DNA of 64,000 bases from Pseudomonadota bacterium (GTDB taxonomy: Bacteria > Pseudomonadota > Alphaproteobacteria > Rhizobiales > Hyphomicrobiaceae): assembly GCA_023423275.1 (NCBI GenBank), contig JAFAFW010000065.1, positions 1 to 64,000 on the forward strand, read 5' to 3'. The translations under genes and the position numbers were made by a program. Below, piece after piece: positions 52,087 through 60,962 of this stretch. The notes under the pieces are model-generated. The model saw only the letters and a list, made by a program, of their open reading frames with translations, did not search any database and was not told the origin of the DNA. Numbering within the stretch: the stretch's first letter is position 1; each line of letters starts with the position of its first letter.

Positions 52087-53307
52087 TCAGATCACCTTCT
52101 CGTTTTTCAGCCGCTGTATGAGTTCGGGTGCGAGCTTCAGCAGTCCGCTGAACACCTCGTCGTTGTTCTGGCCAACCTTGCCACCGGTCCAGCGCACCGT
52201 GCCGGGCGTGGCGCTGAGCTGCGGGACGGGAGCTGGCAGGCGGAGTTCGCCGAGATCCTTGTCCATCAAGGTGACGATGGCGGCGCGCGCTTTGATATGC
52301 GGATCCTCAAGCACATCGGCGATCTCGTTAATCTTGCCGGCGACGACGCCTGCCTTGTCGAGCTTGTCGAGAGCTTCCGCCGTCGTGTTGGTGCGCATCC
52401 AGTCGGCGACAATGATGTCGATGGCATCACGATGCTGCACGCGTGCCGCCATGTTGGCGAACCGCGCATCGGCGCGCAGATCCATCCGATCCATGGCCTT
52501 TAGCAAATTCTCGAAGATGCGCTCCGAGCCGCAACTGATGGCAATGTGGCCACCATCGCTCGTCGCGTAGATGTTGCGTGGGACATCCTCTTCCATCTGA
52601 TTTCCGAGCCGGGCCTTGCCTGAGCCGGTCTGGTCGTAGCGGATGACGAGGGATTCAATGATGCGCAGGAAGGGCTCGTACAGGCTGACGTCAACGATCT
52701 GCCCTTTGCCGCTGCGTTGGCGCTCGTGCAACGCGACCATCGCCCCATAGGCGCCAAAGATGCCGGCGAGGTAATCGCCGAGCGGAAACGCGGAGACCAT
52801 CGGCCCGCGATCGGCATAACCGGTGAATGAAGAGAGCCCGCTGAAGCCTTCGGCAATGGTCGCGTATCCGCCGCGCGCCTTGTACGGGCCGGTCTGGCCG
52901 TAGCCGGACACCCGCACCCACACCGTGCCCGGAAATTTCTCCAGCAGCTCGTCGGGTGACAGGCCCCAGCGTTCCAGCGTGCCCGGCTTGAAGTTCTCGA
53001 TCACGATGTCGGCGCGCGCGATGAGGTCGAGCGCGATATCGCGGCCAGCCGGGTTCGAGATGTCGAGACTGATGAGCTGCTTGCCGCGCGACATGCTCTT
53101 CCACCACAGCGGCTCGTCATTCTTGTGCGGCGGCCATTCCCGCAGCGCGTCGGGCTTGCCGGGTTTCTCGACTTTGATGACGTCGGCACCAAAGTCGGCG
53201 AGCAGCGTGCCGACGAACGGGCCAGCCAGCATCGAGCCGAGCTCAAGCACGCACACATCCGCCAGCGCGGAGCCAGGGCCCCGCGCGCCATTCAGGTCTT
53301 CAGACAT
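52087..53307 (-). CDS. CaiB/BaiF family CoA-transferase lacking the catalytic aspartate
   Basis: The 406-residue protein has the family fold and the N-terminal signature LELGSMLAGPFVGTLLADFGAD. The catalytic Asp position reads YAT (A149 in RGGYATIAEGFSG) while the other copy has FDA. Non-canonical members are known in sequence databases, but their mechanism is unclear. It follows the proline-racemase-like gene by 27 bases. Confidence 0.87.
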   Translation of the reverse strand: MSEDLNGARGPGSALADVCVLELGSMLAGPFVGTLLADFGADVIKVEKPGKPDALREWPPHKNDEPLWWKSMSRGKQLISLDISNPAGRDIALDLIARADIVIENFKPGTLERWGLSPDELLEKFPGTVWVRVSGYGQTGPYKARGGYATIAEGFSGLSSFTGYADRGPMVSAFPLGDYLAGIFGAYGAMVALHERQRSGKGQIVDVSLYEPFLRIIESLVIRYDQTGSGKARLGNQMEEDVPRNIYATSDGGHIAISCGSERIFENLLKAMDRMDLRADARFANMAARVQHRDAIDIIVADWMRTNTTAEALDKLDKAGVVAGKINEIADVLEDPHIKARAAIVTLMDKDLGELRLPAPVPQLSATPGTVRWTGGKVGQNNDEVFSGLLKLAPELIQRLKNEKVI

Positions 53308-53334
53308 GGACTGTCTCTCTAAACGAGTATCTTG

Positions 53335-54339
53335 TTAGATCCGGAAGCCATGAGCCTGCGGATCATCCGGATCGATCACGAACTGATGGAAGCCGGTGAG
53401 ATAGGCCGTGCCGCTGATTTCCGGCACCCACGCATCGAACTCGCCGACCTTCAGTTTCGACAACATGCGGCCGCCGAACACGGAACCGGTGATGCCTTCG
53501 GAGATGATCGACTCGTCTTCCTTCATGAGGCCGCGGCTGATCATGATGGGCATCATGTGCGATGTCCCGGTGCCACCCGGAGAGCGATCGAACGAGCCGT
53601 CGCAGAACACGTGAATGTTCTTATAGAGGGCGCCCGGCGCGCGGCCTGGTCCCCAGATAGTGACGAGATCGACGCTCTTGATGTGAGCGGTCGTCGGATG
53701 CTGGACCTTGACTTGCTCGTTGACCGCGTGGCGGATCGCCAGACCGGCCTTGACCAGTTTTTCGACGTTTTCTGGGCCGACTTCGATGCCGAGCGACTCG
53801 CCTTGAACACCAGCGAAGAAGCTGCCGCCAAACGAAATATCGACAGGCACGACACCGTATCCGGGCACGTTCACTTCAATGTCGCGCTTGTAGAGGAAGG
53901 ACGGCACGTTGACGATGGCGGTACGCTTGGCGCGGCCGTTCTCGACAGTGACGTGCGCTTCGACCAATCCGGCTGGCATGTCGATCTTGATCTTGGTCAG
54001 CGGCTCTTCGACCTTGACCAATCCGGCCTCTACGCAAACGAAGCCGATGCCGATGGTGCCGTGACCGCACATATTGAGATAGCTGCCGTCATGGTCGACC
54101 CAGATGATGCCGAAGTCCACTTCCGGACGCGTTGCTGGCGCCATCACGCAGCCGAACATGCCGCGATGCCCCCGCGGCTCGCACATCAGCGCCGAGCGCA
54201 GATGGTCGAAATTGTTCTTCATGTAGTCACGCTGTTCGAGCAGCGTTTTGCCCTTCAGCGGAATGCCGCTGACGATCAGCCGCGTCGCCTCGCCGCCGGT
54301 GTGCGAGTCGATCGTCGTAATGACATGTCTGGACCGCAT
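53335..54339 (-). CDS. Proline racemase family protein, Cys/Gly variant
   Basis: The 334-residue protein has the first catalytic cysteine C91 in LNMCGHGTIG. The second, normally in SPCGTGT, is glycine (G255 in DRSPGGTGTS). A one-base enzyme could dehydrate hydroxyproline but should not racemise. In trans-3-hydroxyproline dehydratases this position is threonine; glycine is unusual. AGGAACAGGAACC precedes the start. It lies between the ABC permease genes and the CoA-transferase. Confidence 0.85.
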   Translation of the reverse strand: MRSRHVITTIDSHTGGEATRLIVSGIPLKGKTLLEQRDYMKNNFDHLRSALMCEPRGHRGMFGCVMAPATRPEVDFGIIWVDHDGSYLNMCGHGTIGIGFVCVEAGLVKVEEPLTKIKIDMPAGLVEAHVTVENGRAKRTAIVNVPSFLYKRDIEVNVPGYGVVPVDISFGGSFFAGVQGESLGIEVGPENVEKLVKAGLAIRHAVNEQVKVQHPTTAHIKSVDLVTIWGPGRAPGALYKNIHVFCDGSFDRSPGGTGTSHMMPIMISRGLMKEDESIISEGITGSVFGGRMLSKLKVGEFDAWVPEISGTAYLTGFHQFVIDPDDPQAHGFRI

Positions 54340-54354
54340 GGTTCCTGTTCCTTC

Positions 54355-55176
54355 TTAAGTTCGATTGATGGCTGCCCGCTCGATGCCGATCGTACGGTCG
54401 AGCAGGATGACGACGATGACGGCGACATAGACCGTCGTCGCGGAGACGGCGGCGATCATGGGGTCGACGTTGTATTGGATGTAGTTGAACAGCTTGACGG
54501 GGATCGGCATCAGGCTGGCGGTTGTGTTGAAGATGCTGATCTCCACATTGATCCACGACATGATCAGGGCGAACAGCGACCCTGCGAACACGCCGGGCTT
54601 GATGAGCGGCAGTGTGATCAGGCGGAAGGTCTCGAAACGCGACGCGCCGAGATCAAGCGCGGCTTCCTCCAGCGCAAGATTGAAACGCGCCAGCGACGTC
54701 AGCGTCGTGCGGATGATGTAAGGAATGATCAGCACCACATGGCCGACAAACAGCGCCCAGAACGTGCGCGCGATTCCGACGCTGGTTGCGAACTGCAGTA
54801 GCGCAGCTCCGATCACGATCGGCGGCAGGATGAGTGGTGACAAGAATATGGCCGAGATGACATTCGATCCGGGCAGGTCTGAGCGCGCAAGCACCAAGGC
54901 AACCGGCACTCCAAGCACGACGGCGGTGAATGTCGCGCTGAGGGCGAGCATCGCGCTCAGTCCGAGCGACTGAAGGTACGACGCATCACCCAGGAATTTC
55001 GTATACCAGTTGAGTGTGAACCCCTCCGGCGGGAATTTCAAAAATTCCGTCGTCGTGAAGGACGTACCGACGATGATTGACAGCGGCAGCAGGAGATAGA
55101 CGACGATCACCCAGGCGAGCAGCGTCAGGGCTAGGCGCCCGATGCGTTCGGATGGACCCATGGCCCAGGTGCTCAT
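54355..55176 (-). CDS. ABC transporter permease, spermidine/putrescine (PotC) type
   Basis: The 273-residue permease has six hydrophobic helices and an EAA loop, EEAALDLGASRFETFRLITLPLIKP. The ATG at 55176 overlaps the previous stop by ATGA. It pairs with the permease at 55173. Polyamine-type systems also import opines, betaines and related small nitrogenous compounds. Confidence 0.9.
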   Translation of the reverse strand: MSTWAMGPSERIGRLALTLLAWVIVVYLLLPLSIIVGTSFTTTEFLKFPPEGFTLNWYTKFLGDASYLQSLGLSAMLALSATFTAVVLGVPVALVLARSDLPGSNVISAIFLSPLILPPIVIGAALLQFATSVGIARTFWALFVGHVVLIIPYIIRTTLTSLARFNLALEEAALDLGASRFETFRLITLPLIKPGVFAGSLFALIMSWINVEISIFNTTASLMPIPVKLFNYIQYNVDPMIAAVSATTVYVAVIVVILLDRTIGIERAAINRT

Positions 55177-56015
55177 GATGTCACCTGCTGACGCCGGTTG
55201 GCTCCGATCAGAGAAACGCTGACCAGAATGATGGTCGTCACGAGCAGAACCACTGCGAGTGCGCCGCCGAAGTGGAAGTCGAGAATTGAAGCGTACTGCT
55301 GGAAAATGAGGATGGAGGTCGTGTTCTGCCGTCCGCCGCTCAGGATGCTCGGCGTAACGTAGGCGCTGACGGAGAGTGTGAATACGATCAGCGCGCCGGC
55401 AATGACACCGGGCATGCTGAGCGGAAACGTGACACGCCAGAACGCGCTCCACGCACCCCCGCCGAGATCGCGGGCGGCTTCTTCCAGCGAACGGTCGATG
55501 TTCTGCAGCACGCTGGCGATAGTCAACACCATGAACGGCACCATGATGTAGGTGAGACCGATCACGATGCTGGTTTCGCCATAGAGGAGTGGGATCGGGC
55601 GCTCGGTGATGCCGGTTGCAACCAGGGCATCATTGACGAGACCGCGGCGGCCCAGCAGTACGATCCAGCCGAAGGCGCGGACGATGTTGCTCGTGAAGAG
55701 CGGCGTCACCACTATGATGTAAAGCAGGCTGCGCAACAGCCTGCTGTCCACCATGCGCACGATGAAATAGGCCAGCGGATAGCCGATCAGGAACGCAGCA
55801 ATCGTCACCCACAGTGACAGTCTGAACGTAATAAGCAGGACTTCCCAATAAAACGGATCGCCGATGGCCTTGCGATAGTGGGCCAGCGTCCAGGCTCCTT
55901 CTGGAGTCCTGAGACTGTCCAGAACGACAATGGCGAACGGCACGAAGAAGAACGCGACAATGAACGCGATCGGCAGGCCGATCAGAACAAGCGCCCATTC
56001 TCGCGTAATCCGCAT
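55173..56015 (-). CDS. ABC transporter permease, spermidine/putrescine (PotB) type
   Basis: The 280-residue inner-membrane protein has six helices and an EAA loop, EEAARDLGGGAWSAFWRVTFPLSMP. Its start is 1 base from the DUF4387 stop. It forms the channel with the PotC-type protein. Confidence 0.9.
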   Translation of the reverse strand: MRITREWALVLIGLPIAFIVAFFFVPFAIVVLDSLRTPEGAWTLAHYRKAIGDPFYWEVLLITFRLSLWVTIAAFLIGYPLAYFIVRMVDSRLLRSLLYIIVVTPLFTSNIVRAFGWIVLLGRRGLVNDALVATGITERPIPLLYGETSIVIGLTYIMVPFMVLTIASVLQNIDRSLEEAARDLGGGAWSAFWRVTFPLSMPGVIAGALIVFTLSVSAYVTPSILSGGRQNTTSILIFQQYASILDFHFGGALAVVLLVTTIILVSVSLIGANRRQQVTS

Positions 56016-56016
56016 G

Positions 56017-56352
56017 TCAGGCGTCCTTCAGGGAAACGGTGAGGTCAAGCAGCGGTGCGTGCTGCTGGCAGCCGTAGACGTCGGACTCGCCGAATGCGCT
56101 CTGCGTCAGGGGCCGGCGCAGCGTCGCCTTGATGGCGTTCGCCATGTCGACATCGAAGAATGACGTCACATCCTCGACCGGGATGCCGAAGGCCTTTGCG
56201 ACGCTTTCACGCGTAATGGAGCCACTGTCGCGGACCTGCGCATAGCGCTTCGGGTCCTTGAACATGATGTCGAACGTGATCCGGTAGGGACCCGCGTTCT
56301 TGCTGCGGATGATGTCGGCAATCTCCGACAGCGCGACCTGACGTACCGCCAT
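56017..56352 (-). CDS. DUF4387 family protein
   Basis: The 111-residue protein matches the short DUF4387 pattern (SEIADIIRSKNAGPYRITFDIMF and VTSFFDVDMANAIKATLRRP). This family commonly occurs beside or fused to AtuA-like proteins and has no proven activity. It is 1 base after the AtuA-like gene. Its position inside the ABC transporter genes suggests a shared pathway. Confidence 0.85.
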   Translation of the reverse strand: MAVRQVALSEIADIIRSKNAGPYRITFDIMFKDPKRYAQVRDSGSITRESVAKAFGIPVEDVTSFFDVDMANAIKATLRRPLTQSAFGESDVYGCQQHAPLLDLTVSLKDA

Positions 56353-56353
56353 A

Positions 56354-57703
56354 TCAGATCTTCTCCATGTGTACGGGGAACAGCTCGGTCGGGGATTTCG
56401 CTTTCATCAGGTGATAGATCGAGAACTCGTAGACCGGCCCGGCATCGAGTTCCGACGGCGAATAGAGAAACGCCAGATTGCCCGATGTGTTGAAGATGCC
56501 GGGATAGTGCATGTGCAGCAGCGTGCCGCTGAGGTGATGGCATGCGGCGTGCGCCAACTCCTGGCTCGGTGCCACCACGTCCATAACGATGCCAAGTTCG
56601 TGCGACAGCGCATTGCGCTGCGGTTCGAGCTTTTGCATCACGCCGTTGCGGCCGTGGACGTGGAACGTGATCCGCACCGGTTCGGGGGCGAAGTAGGCCA
56701 GCGTTTTTTCGCGTGCTGTTTCGAGAAGCTCCTCGATACGCGAGACCATCGTCGGACAGCGTACGCCGGCGATGCAGATGGTTCGGAAGCCGATAGTGCG
56801 GGCTCCTTCCAGTTTGACGTAGAAGTCGTCCGTCGCCTGGATGCGCGCGCCTTCGACACGGACCTGACGGTCGCTGATCTCAGCGAATCTGGCTTTCGAC
56901 AGGTCAAGTTGATGACCTGGTCCGGCATGCGTGTACGGATTTTCTCGTTCATACAACGAATGCGCGGCAACCGATTTGATCGAGGCCCGCCGATCCAGAG
57001 AGCCCGGTTCCAGAATGAAATGATCGTCCGCAACGGTTCCCAGCATGACGTCCATCGCGAACGGCTCGGCCGAGAACGCGCCGCACTCCAGGATCTTGCC
57101 CATATGGATGGCAAGGCCGTGATCGGCACCTCTCCAGATCGGGTAGGCAGCGATCGCGCAGTCGTCGCAGGAGCGACCGGCGATGATGACATCGGCGCCT
57201 TTATCGAGCGCTTCACAGATCGGTTCGTGACCCATCTGCGCGACGACGGATACGGCTTCGTCAACGTCTTTCTCGGTCAGATCGAAGCCTGCCTCGAAAT
57301 CCTTAATCTCGCCAGCCTTGAAGCCGCTTTTCATTTTGTCCTTGGTGATGTCGGCATAGATCCAGGCGAGATTGAAGGACAGTTTGTTTTCGCGCGCGAT
57401 TTCACGGACGATGTCGACTGTCCAGTCGACCTGCACTCCCGAACCAGCGCCGCCCGCACTGCCGACGATCACCGGGATGCCGGCGGCACGGCCCGCCGTG
57501 ATGAGCTGCGCCAGCTCTTTCTTGATCGAGTGACGGGATACGAGCGGCTCGCCGGAGCCGAGATAGTGAGGCCCTGGGTCTGTCGATCCTGCATCGACGG
57601 CGATGACTGAAGGATTGAGCGACATACCGCGGGCCAGTGCGGCTTCGCCAAATCCATAGCCGAGGGTTCCTGTTGGCGTGAGAACTGTGATCGGGGTCGG
57701 CAC
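56354..57703 (-). CDS. AtuA-like (DUF1446) family protein
   Basis: The 449-residue protein has the AtuA fold pattern (TPTGTLGYGFGE, SAGGAGSGVQVDW and IIAGRSCDDCAIAAYPI). AtuA is needed for acyclic terpene use in Pseudomonas, but the family is broader and biochemically poorly defined. I chose the GTG at 57703 because GAGGA lies 8 bases upstream. It lies between the ABC ATPase gene and DUF4387. Confidence 0.87.
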   Translation of the reverse strand: MPTPITVLTPTGTLGYGFGEAALARGMSLNPSVIAVDAGSTDPGPHYLGSGEPLVSRHSIKKELAQLITAGRAAGIPVIVGSAGGAGSGVQVDWTVDIVREIARENKLSFNLAWIYADITKDKMKSGFKAGEIKDFEAGFDLTEKDVDEAVSVVAQMGHEPICEALDKGADVIIAGRSCDDCAIAAYPIWRGADHGLAIHMGKILECGAFSAEPFAMDVMLGTVADDHFILEPGSLDRRASIKSVAAHSLYERENPYTHAGPGHQLDLSKARFAEISDRQVRVEGARIQATDDFYVKLEGARTIGFRTICIAGVRCPTMVSRIEELLETAREKTLAYFAPEPVRITFHVHGRNGVMQKLEPQRNALSHELGIVMDVVAPSQELAHAACHHLSGTLLHMHYPGIFNTSGNLAFLYSPSELDAGPVYEFSIYHLMKAKSPTELFPVHMEKI

Positions 57704-57735
57704 AGCGATGTTCCTCGCGAAATACCTACGAAGCC

Positions 57736-58809
57736 TCAGGCGTCGAAAATGTGCAGCTTGTCGCGCCGCCAATGGATCGGCACGACCTGCCCGGGTGTCA
57801 GCCCTTCCGCTGCGCTGCCGTTGGGCGGCTGCAGGACGATCTCCTCGCCATTCGGCTGGATGGCGAGAACGCGTGTCGCGCTGCCGATAAAGATGCTGTC
57901 GCGGACTGTGACATCAAAACCAATGTGATCGGTCGTATCCGGTGCAGGAGCGAGTGCGATGTCCTCGGGTCGGACCATTGCGGTGCGCGCTGAGGATGCG
58001 CTGGGGCGGGCAGATGCAATGATGCTCTCCGTGCCTTCGATGCGCAGGCCCGCGCTGTCCTCGACAACTTTGAGAAAGTTCGTTTCACCCACGAAGCCGG
58101 CGACGAATGCCGTGGCGGGTTTGCGATAGATTTCCGTGCCGGTGCCGACCTGTTCGAGGCGGCCATGGTCCATGACAGCGATCCGGTCGGCCATGACGAG
58201 CGCTTCTTCCTGGTCATGCGTCACGAATACGAAGGCAATGCCGAGTTTTTCCTGCAGTTGCTTGAGCTCGATCTGCATGCGCTTTCTCAGCTTCAAATCA
58301 AGCGCTCCCAGCGGTTCGTCGAGCAGCAGGACGCGCGGCCGGTTGACGATCGCACGCGCCAGCGCCACGCGCTGCTGTTGGCCGCCGGAAAGCTGGTTTG
58401 GATACCGGTCTCCGAAGCCCGCAAGAGTCACCATTGCGAGCGCTTCATCGACCTTTGCCGCACTATCGCTCTTCGACACGCCGCGGCGCCTGGGACCGAA
58501 TGCAATGTTTTCCGCGACGGTCAGATGCGGAAACAGGGCGTAGTTCTGGAACACCGTATTCACGGGCCGCTTGTTTGGCGGCACGTTGTTCAGCACCACT
58601 CCGTCAATCGATATGGTGCCCTTGGTAGGCTCCAGAAAGCCGGCTATGAGGCGGAGCAGGGTGGTCTTTCCACATCCGCTGGGTCCGAGCAGGGCAACGA
58701 ACTCGCCCTGCTGGATGTCGAGTGAAACGTCGTCGAGCGCGATAACCGAGCCATAGGTCTTTACGACTCGGTCGACCTTGATCAGCGCCCCAGGCGTCGA
58801 GGTGGTCAC
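57736..58809 (-). CDS. ABC transporter ATP-binding protein, PotA type
   Basis: The 357-residue ATPase has Walker A GPSGCGKTT, signature LSGGQQQR and Walker B VLLLDEPLG, followed by a C-terminal TOBE domain (MVRPEDIALAP). It energises the permeases at 54355 and 55173. AtuA and DUF4387 genes separate it from them. Confidence 0.93.
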   Translation of the reverse strand: MTTSTPGALIKVDRVVKTYGSVIALDDVSLDIQQGEFVALLGPSGCGKTTLLRLIAGFLEPTKGTISIDGVVLNNVPPNKRPVNTVFQNYALFPHLTVAENIAFGPRRRGVSKSDSAAKVDEALAMVTLAGFGDRYPNQLSGGQQQRVALARAIVNRPRVLLLDEPLGALDLKLRKRMQIELKQLQEKLGIAFVFVTHDQEEALVMADRIAVMDHGRLEQVGTGTEIYRKPATAFVAGFVGETNFLKVVEDSAGLRIEGTESIIASARPSASSARTAMVRPEDIALAPAPDTTDHIGFDVTVRDSIFIGSATRVLAIQPNGEEIVLQPPNGSAAEGLTPGQVVPIHWRRDKLHIFDA

Positions 58810-58851
58810 TGGCGCAAGCTCCTGATGCAGGTTGTGCCTGTTTCCATCCTC

Positions 58852-59892
58852 TTATTTGCGGACGACTTCTTTGTTCCAGATGTCGATGATCTTCTGGCGC
58901 TCACCGTTGACAACCGCCCAGTCAAAGAGGGCGAGATTAGCAACTGATCCGTCCTTGCCCCAGGGCAGGCGGCTCTTCGCCTTGTCGCTGAGCTGAACGT
59001 CCTTGGTGGCCGGGCCTAGATACAGTTTCTCCGACATGCAGGCCGCCTGCTCCTTGGCGACCGCAAAGTTCACGAACTCCTTCGCAAGCGCTTCATTCTT
59101 CGTACCGGCGACGATGTGAACGCGAATATCGCTCGACGGAGCGCCTTCCTTCGGCGCAACGTAGGTGATCGGCAGACCCTTGTCCGCGAGCGACCATGCG
59201 GCGCTCGAGTAGTGCGCGCCGGCGATGACTTCACCGCTCTGGAAGTTGTTGGTGGCGCCGCCCGATGAATCGAAGAACGACGAAACCTTGAGATCCTTAT
59301 ACCGCTTGACTGCAGCCTCGTAATTGCCTGTGGTTCCACCTGCAAGCTTGTTCAGATGGAAGAACAACGGCACGCCCATAGCGTTGCTGGGACTCGGAAC
59401 GGTGGACACGCTGTCGAACTCTGGTTTCCACAGATCCCAGATCGAGACCGGTGGCGTCTTCACGTCTTTGGTATTGTAGACGAGGCCCATGGAGTAAAAG
59501 CCGGTCGACAGCGCATAAACCTGACCGGAGGCCGTCTTATAGATACCTTCGGGGATCATGTTGGCCATGTTGGGGACATCGATCGGCGCAGCCAGCCCCT
59601 CTGCACCTGCCAGCTCCGATACGCCGCCGTCGATCCAAGCCACGTCGATGACGGGGCTTCCCTTCTGCTGGCGCAGCTTTCCGAGTGTCACTGTTGAGGT
59701 GCCGGGATCAGGCGTAACGGTGACGCCTTTTGCTTTGGAGAAGGGAGTGAGGATGCAGGTTTGCAGTGCATCACCCCATTCTCCGCCATAGAGAGCGACG
59801 GTGAGAGCACCTTGGGCACGGCTTTCGCCAACGCCACAGGCCAGAATAGCAATTGCTGTGAGGGCACACTTCGCGGGAGTGAGTTGGGGCAC
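58852..59892 (-). CDS. ABC transporter substrate-binding protein, spermidine/putrescine type
   Basis: The 346-residue periplasmic protein has a signal peptide ending SRAQ. The PotD-like fold is visible in LTVALYGGEWGDALQTCIL, and late AHYSSAAWSLADKGLPITYV is the ligand-binding region. The GTG at 59892 follows TAGGAGG, an excellent site, and heads the minus-strand operon. Its ligand is not evident from sequence. Confidence 0.92.
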   Translation of the reverse strand: MPQLTPAKCALTAIAILACGVGESRAQGALTVALYGGEWGDALQTCILTPFSKAKGVTVTPDPGTSTVTLGKLRQQKGSPVIDVAWIDGGVSELAGAEGLAAPIDVPNMANMIPEGIYKTASGQVYALSTGFYSMGLVYNTKDVKTPPVSIWDLWKPEFDSVSTVPSPSNAMGVPLFFHLNKLAGGTTGNYEAAVKRYKDLKVSSFFDSSGGATNNFQSGEVIAGAHYSSAAWSLADKGLPITYVAPKEGAPSSDIRVHIVAGTKNEALAKEFVNFAVAKEQAACMSEKLYLGPATKDVQLSDKAKSRLPWGKDGSVANLALFDWAVVNGERQKIIDIWNKEVVRK

Positions 59893-59939
59893 GATTAACC
59901 TCCTATTTCGCGACGGACCCCCCAACTCCACGGCACCAG

Positions 59940-59970
59940 AATACAATTGTCAAATTGCATGAATTGCGAC
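59940..59970. promoter_or_regulatory. Candidate LysR operator with three AATTG repeats
   Basis: AATTG occurs three times (59945-59949, 59953-59957, 59962-59966) at 8-9 base spacing within the divergent space between the SBP and LysR genes. The core AATTGCATGAATT is nearly palindromic. This is a plausible binding site for the adjacent LysR protein. Confidence 0.4.
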
Positions 59971-60002
59971 TACCATAACCTAAACTCATGCTACGCTGAG
60001 CA

Positions 60003-60962
60003 ATGAATTATCGTCAGCTTGAAGCGTTCAGAGCGGTGATGGAGACGGGCAGCGTTACGCGCGCTGCCGAGCACTTATGCGTGTCACAACCCGCGATCAG
60101 CAAATTACTTGCACTTCTTGAGCGATCATGCGGTTTCGATCTGTTCAAACGTCACGGCAATCGGCTTGTGCCGACGATTGAAGCAGAGGTTTTGATTGGC
60201 GAAGTAGATCGCCTGTTCGTTGGCATGGATCAGGTTGAGCGGCGTGCGCAGGATATTCGTGATCTGCGCTCGGGCCATTTGGCAATTGCCGCATTTCCGG
60301 CTATCGGAACACGATTTTTGCCGAAAGTCATAGCTCGTTTTCATGAGATGCAGCCCGATATACGCACGACCCTGGTGACGAAAAGTGGGCGTACCCTGAT
60401 GGAACTTGTCGGATCCAATCAGGTCGATCTTGGGATTGGCTTATTGAGCGCTCATCATGCGAGCGTCGATTTTATGCCGGCCGGAAGCTATCCGGGTGTT
60501 TGCGTGATGCACCCGTCCCATCCGTTGGCTGCAAAGCGTGTGATTAACGCGGCTGATCTGGATGGAGTACCATTCATTTCGCTGGGGAGTGAGGACCGGT
60601 CGCGGCATCTCGTGGATCATGCGTTTGAGCACTATCCGATCCAGCGCAATATCGTTGCCGAGGCGTATCAGGCGGAAGCCGCATGTGCACTTGCCGCATC
60701 CGGACTTGGTGTGGCTGTCGTCGAACCGTTTAGCGCCTCGGGCTTTGTCCCGGATCAACTTGCGATAAGGCCATTTGAGCCGACGGTCAGCTTCACGATG
60801 TGGTTCATGGTACCATCCATGCGACCGCGCTCCCGCTTACTCGAGGCATTTACCGGGTTCCTCCTGAGCGTCGTTACCGAGGAAGGAAACTTTGTCGATC
60901 GAAAACCGTCTGAATACGGAAATTCAAAGGTCGCCGCACTTGTGATTGAGTCTGCTGGTTGA
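60003..60962 (+). CDS. LysR-family transcriptional regulator
   Basis: The 319-residue protein has an N-terminal winged helix-turn-helix (MNYRQLEAFRAVMETGSVTR, then VSQPAISKLLALLE) and the LysR substrate-binding domain (for example FPAIGTRFLPKVIARFHEM). It is divergent from the ABC operon, as is typical for its activator. The inducer is probably the substrate or an intermediate of the minus-strand operon. Confidence 0.93.
   Translation: MNYRQLEAFRAVMETGSVTRAAEHLCVSQPAISKLLALLERSCGFDLFKRHGNRLVPTIEAEVLIGEVDRLFVGMDQVERRAQDIRDLRSGHLAIAAFPAIGTRFLPKVIARFHEMQPDIRTTLVTKSGRTLMELVGSNQVDLGIGLLSAHHASVDFMPAGSYPGVCVMHPSHPLAAKRVINAADLDGVPFISLGSEDRSRHLVDHAFEHYPIQRNIVAEAYQAEAACALAASGLGVAVVEPFSASGFVPDQLAIRPFEPTVSFTMWFMVPSMRPRSRLLEAFTGFLLSVVTEEGNFVDRKPSEYGNSKVAALVIESAG

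Noticed and set aside
53332..54801. 489-codon open frame on the plus strand opposite the proline-racemase and permease genes
   Set aside because: It runs across two minus-strand genes with recognised families and has a histidine/arginine-rich shadow composition.
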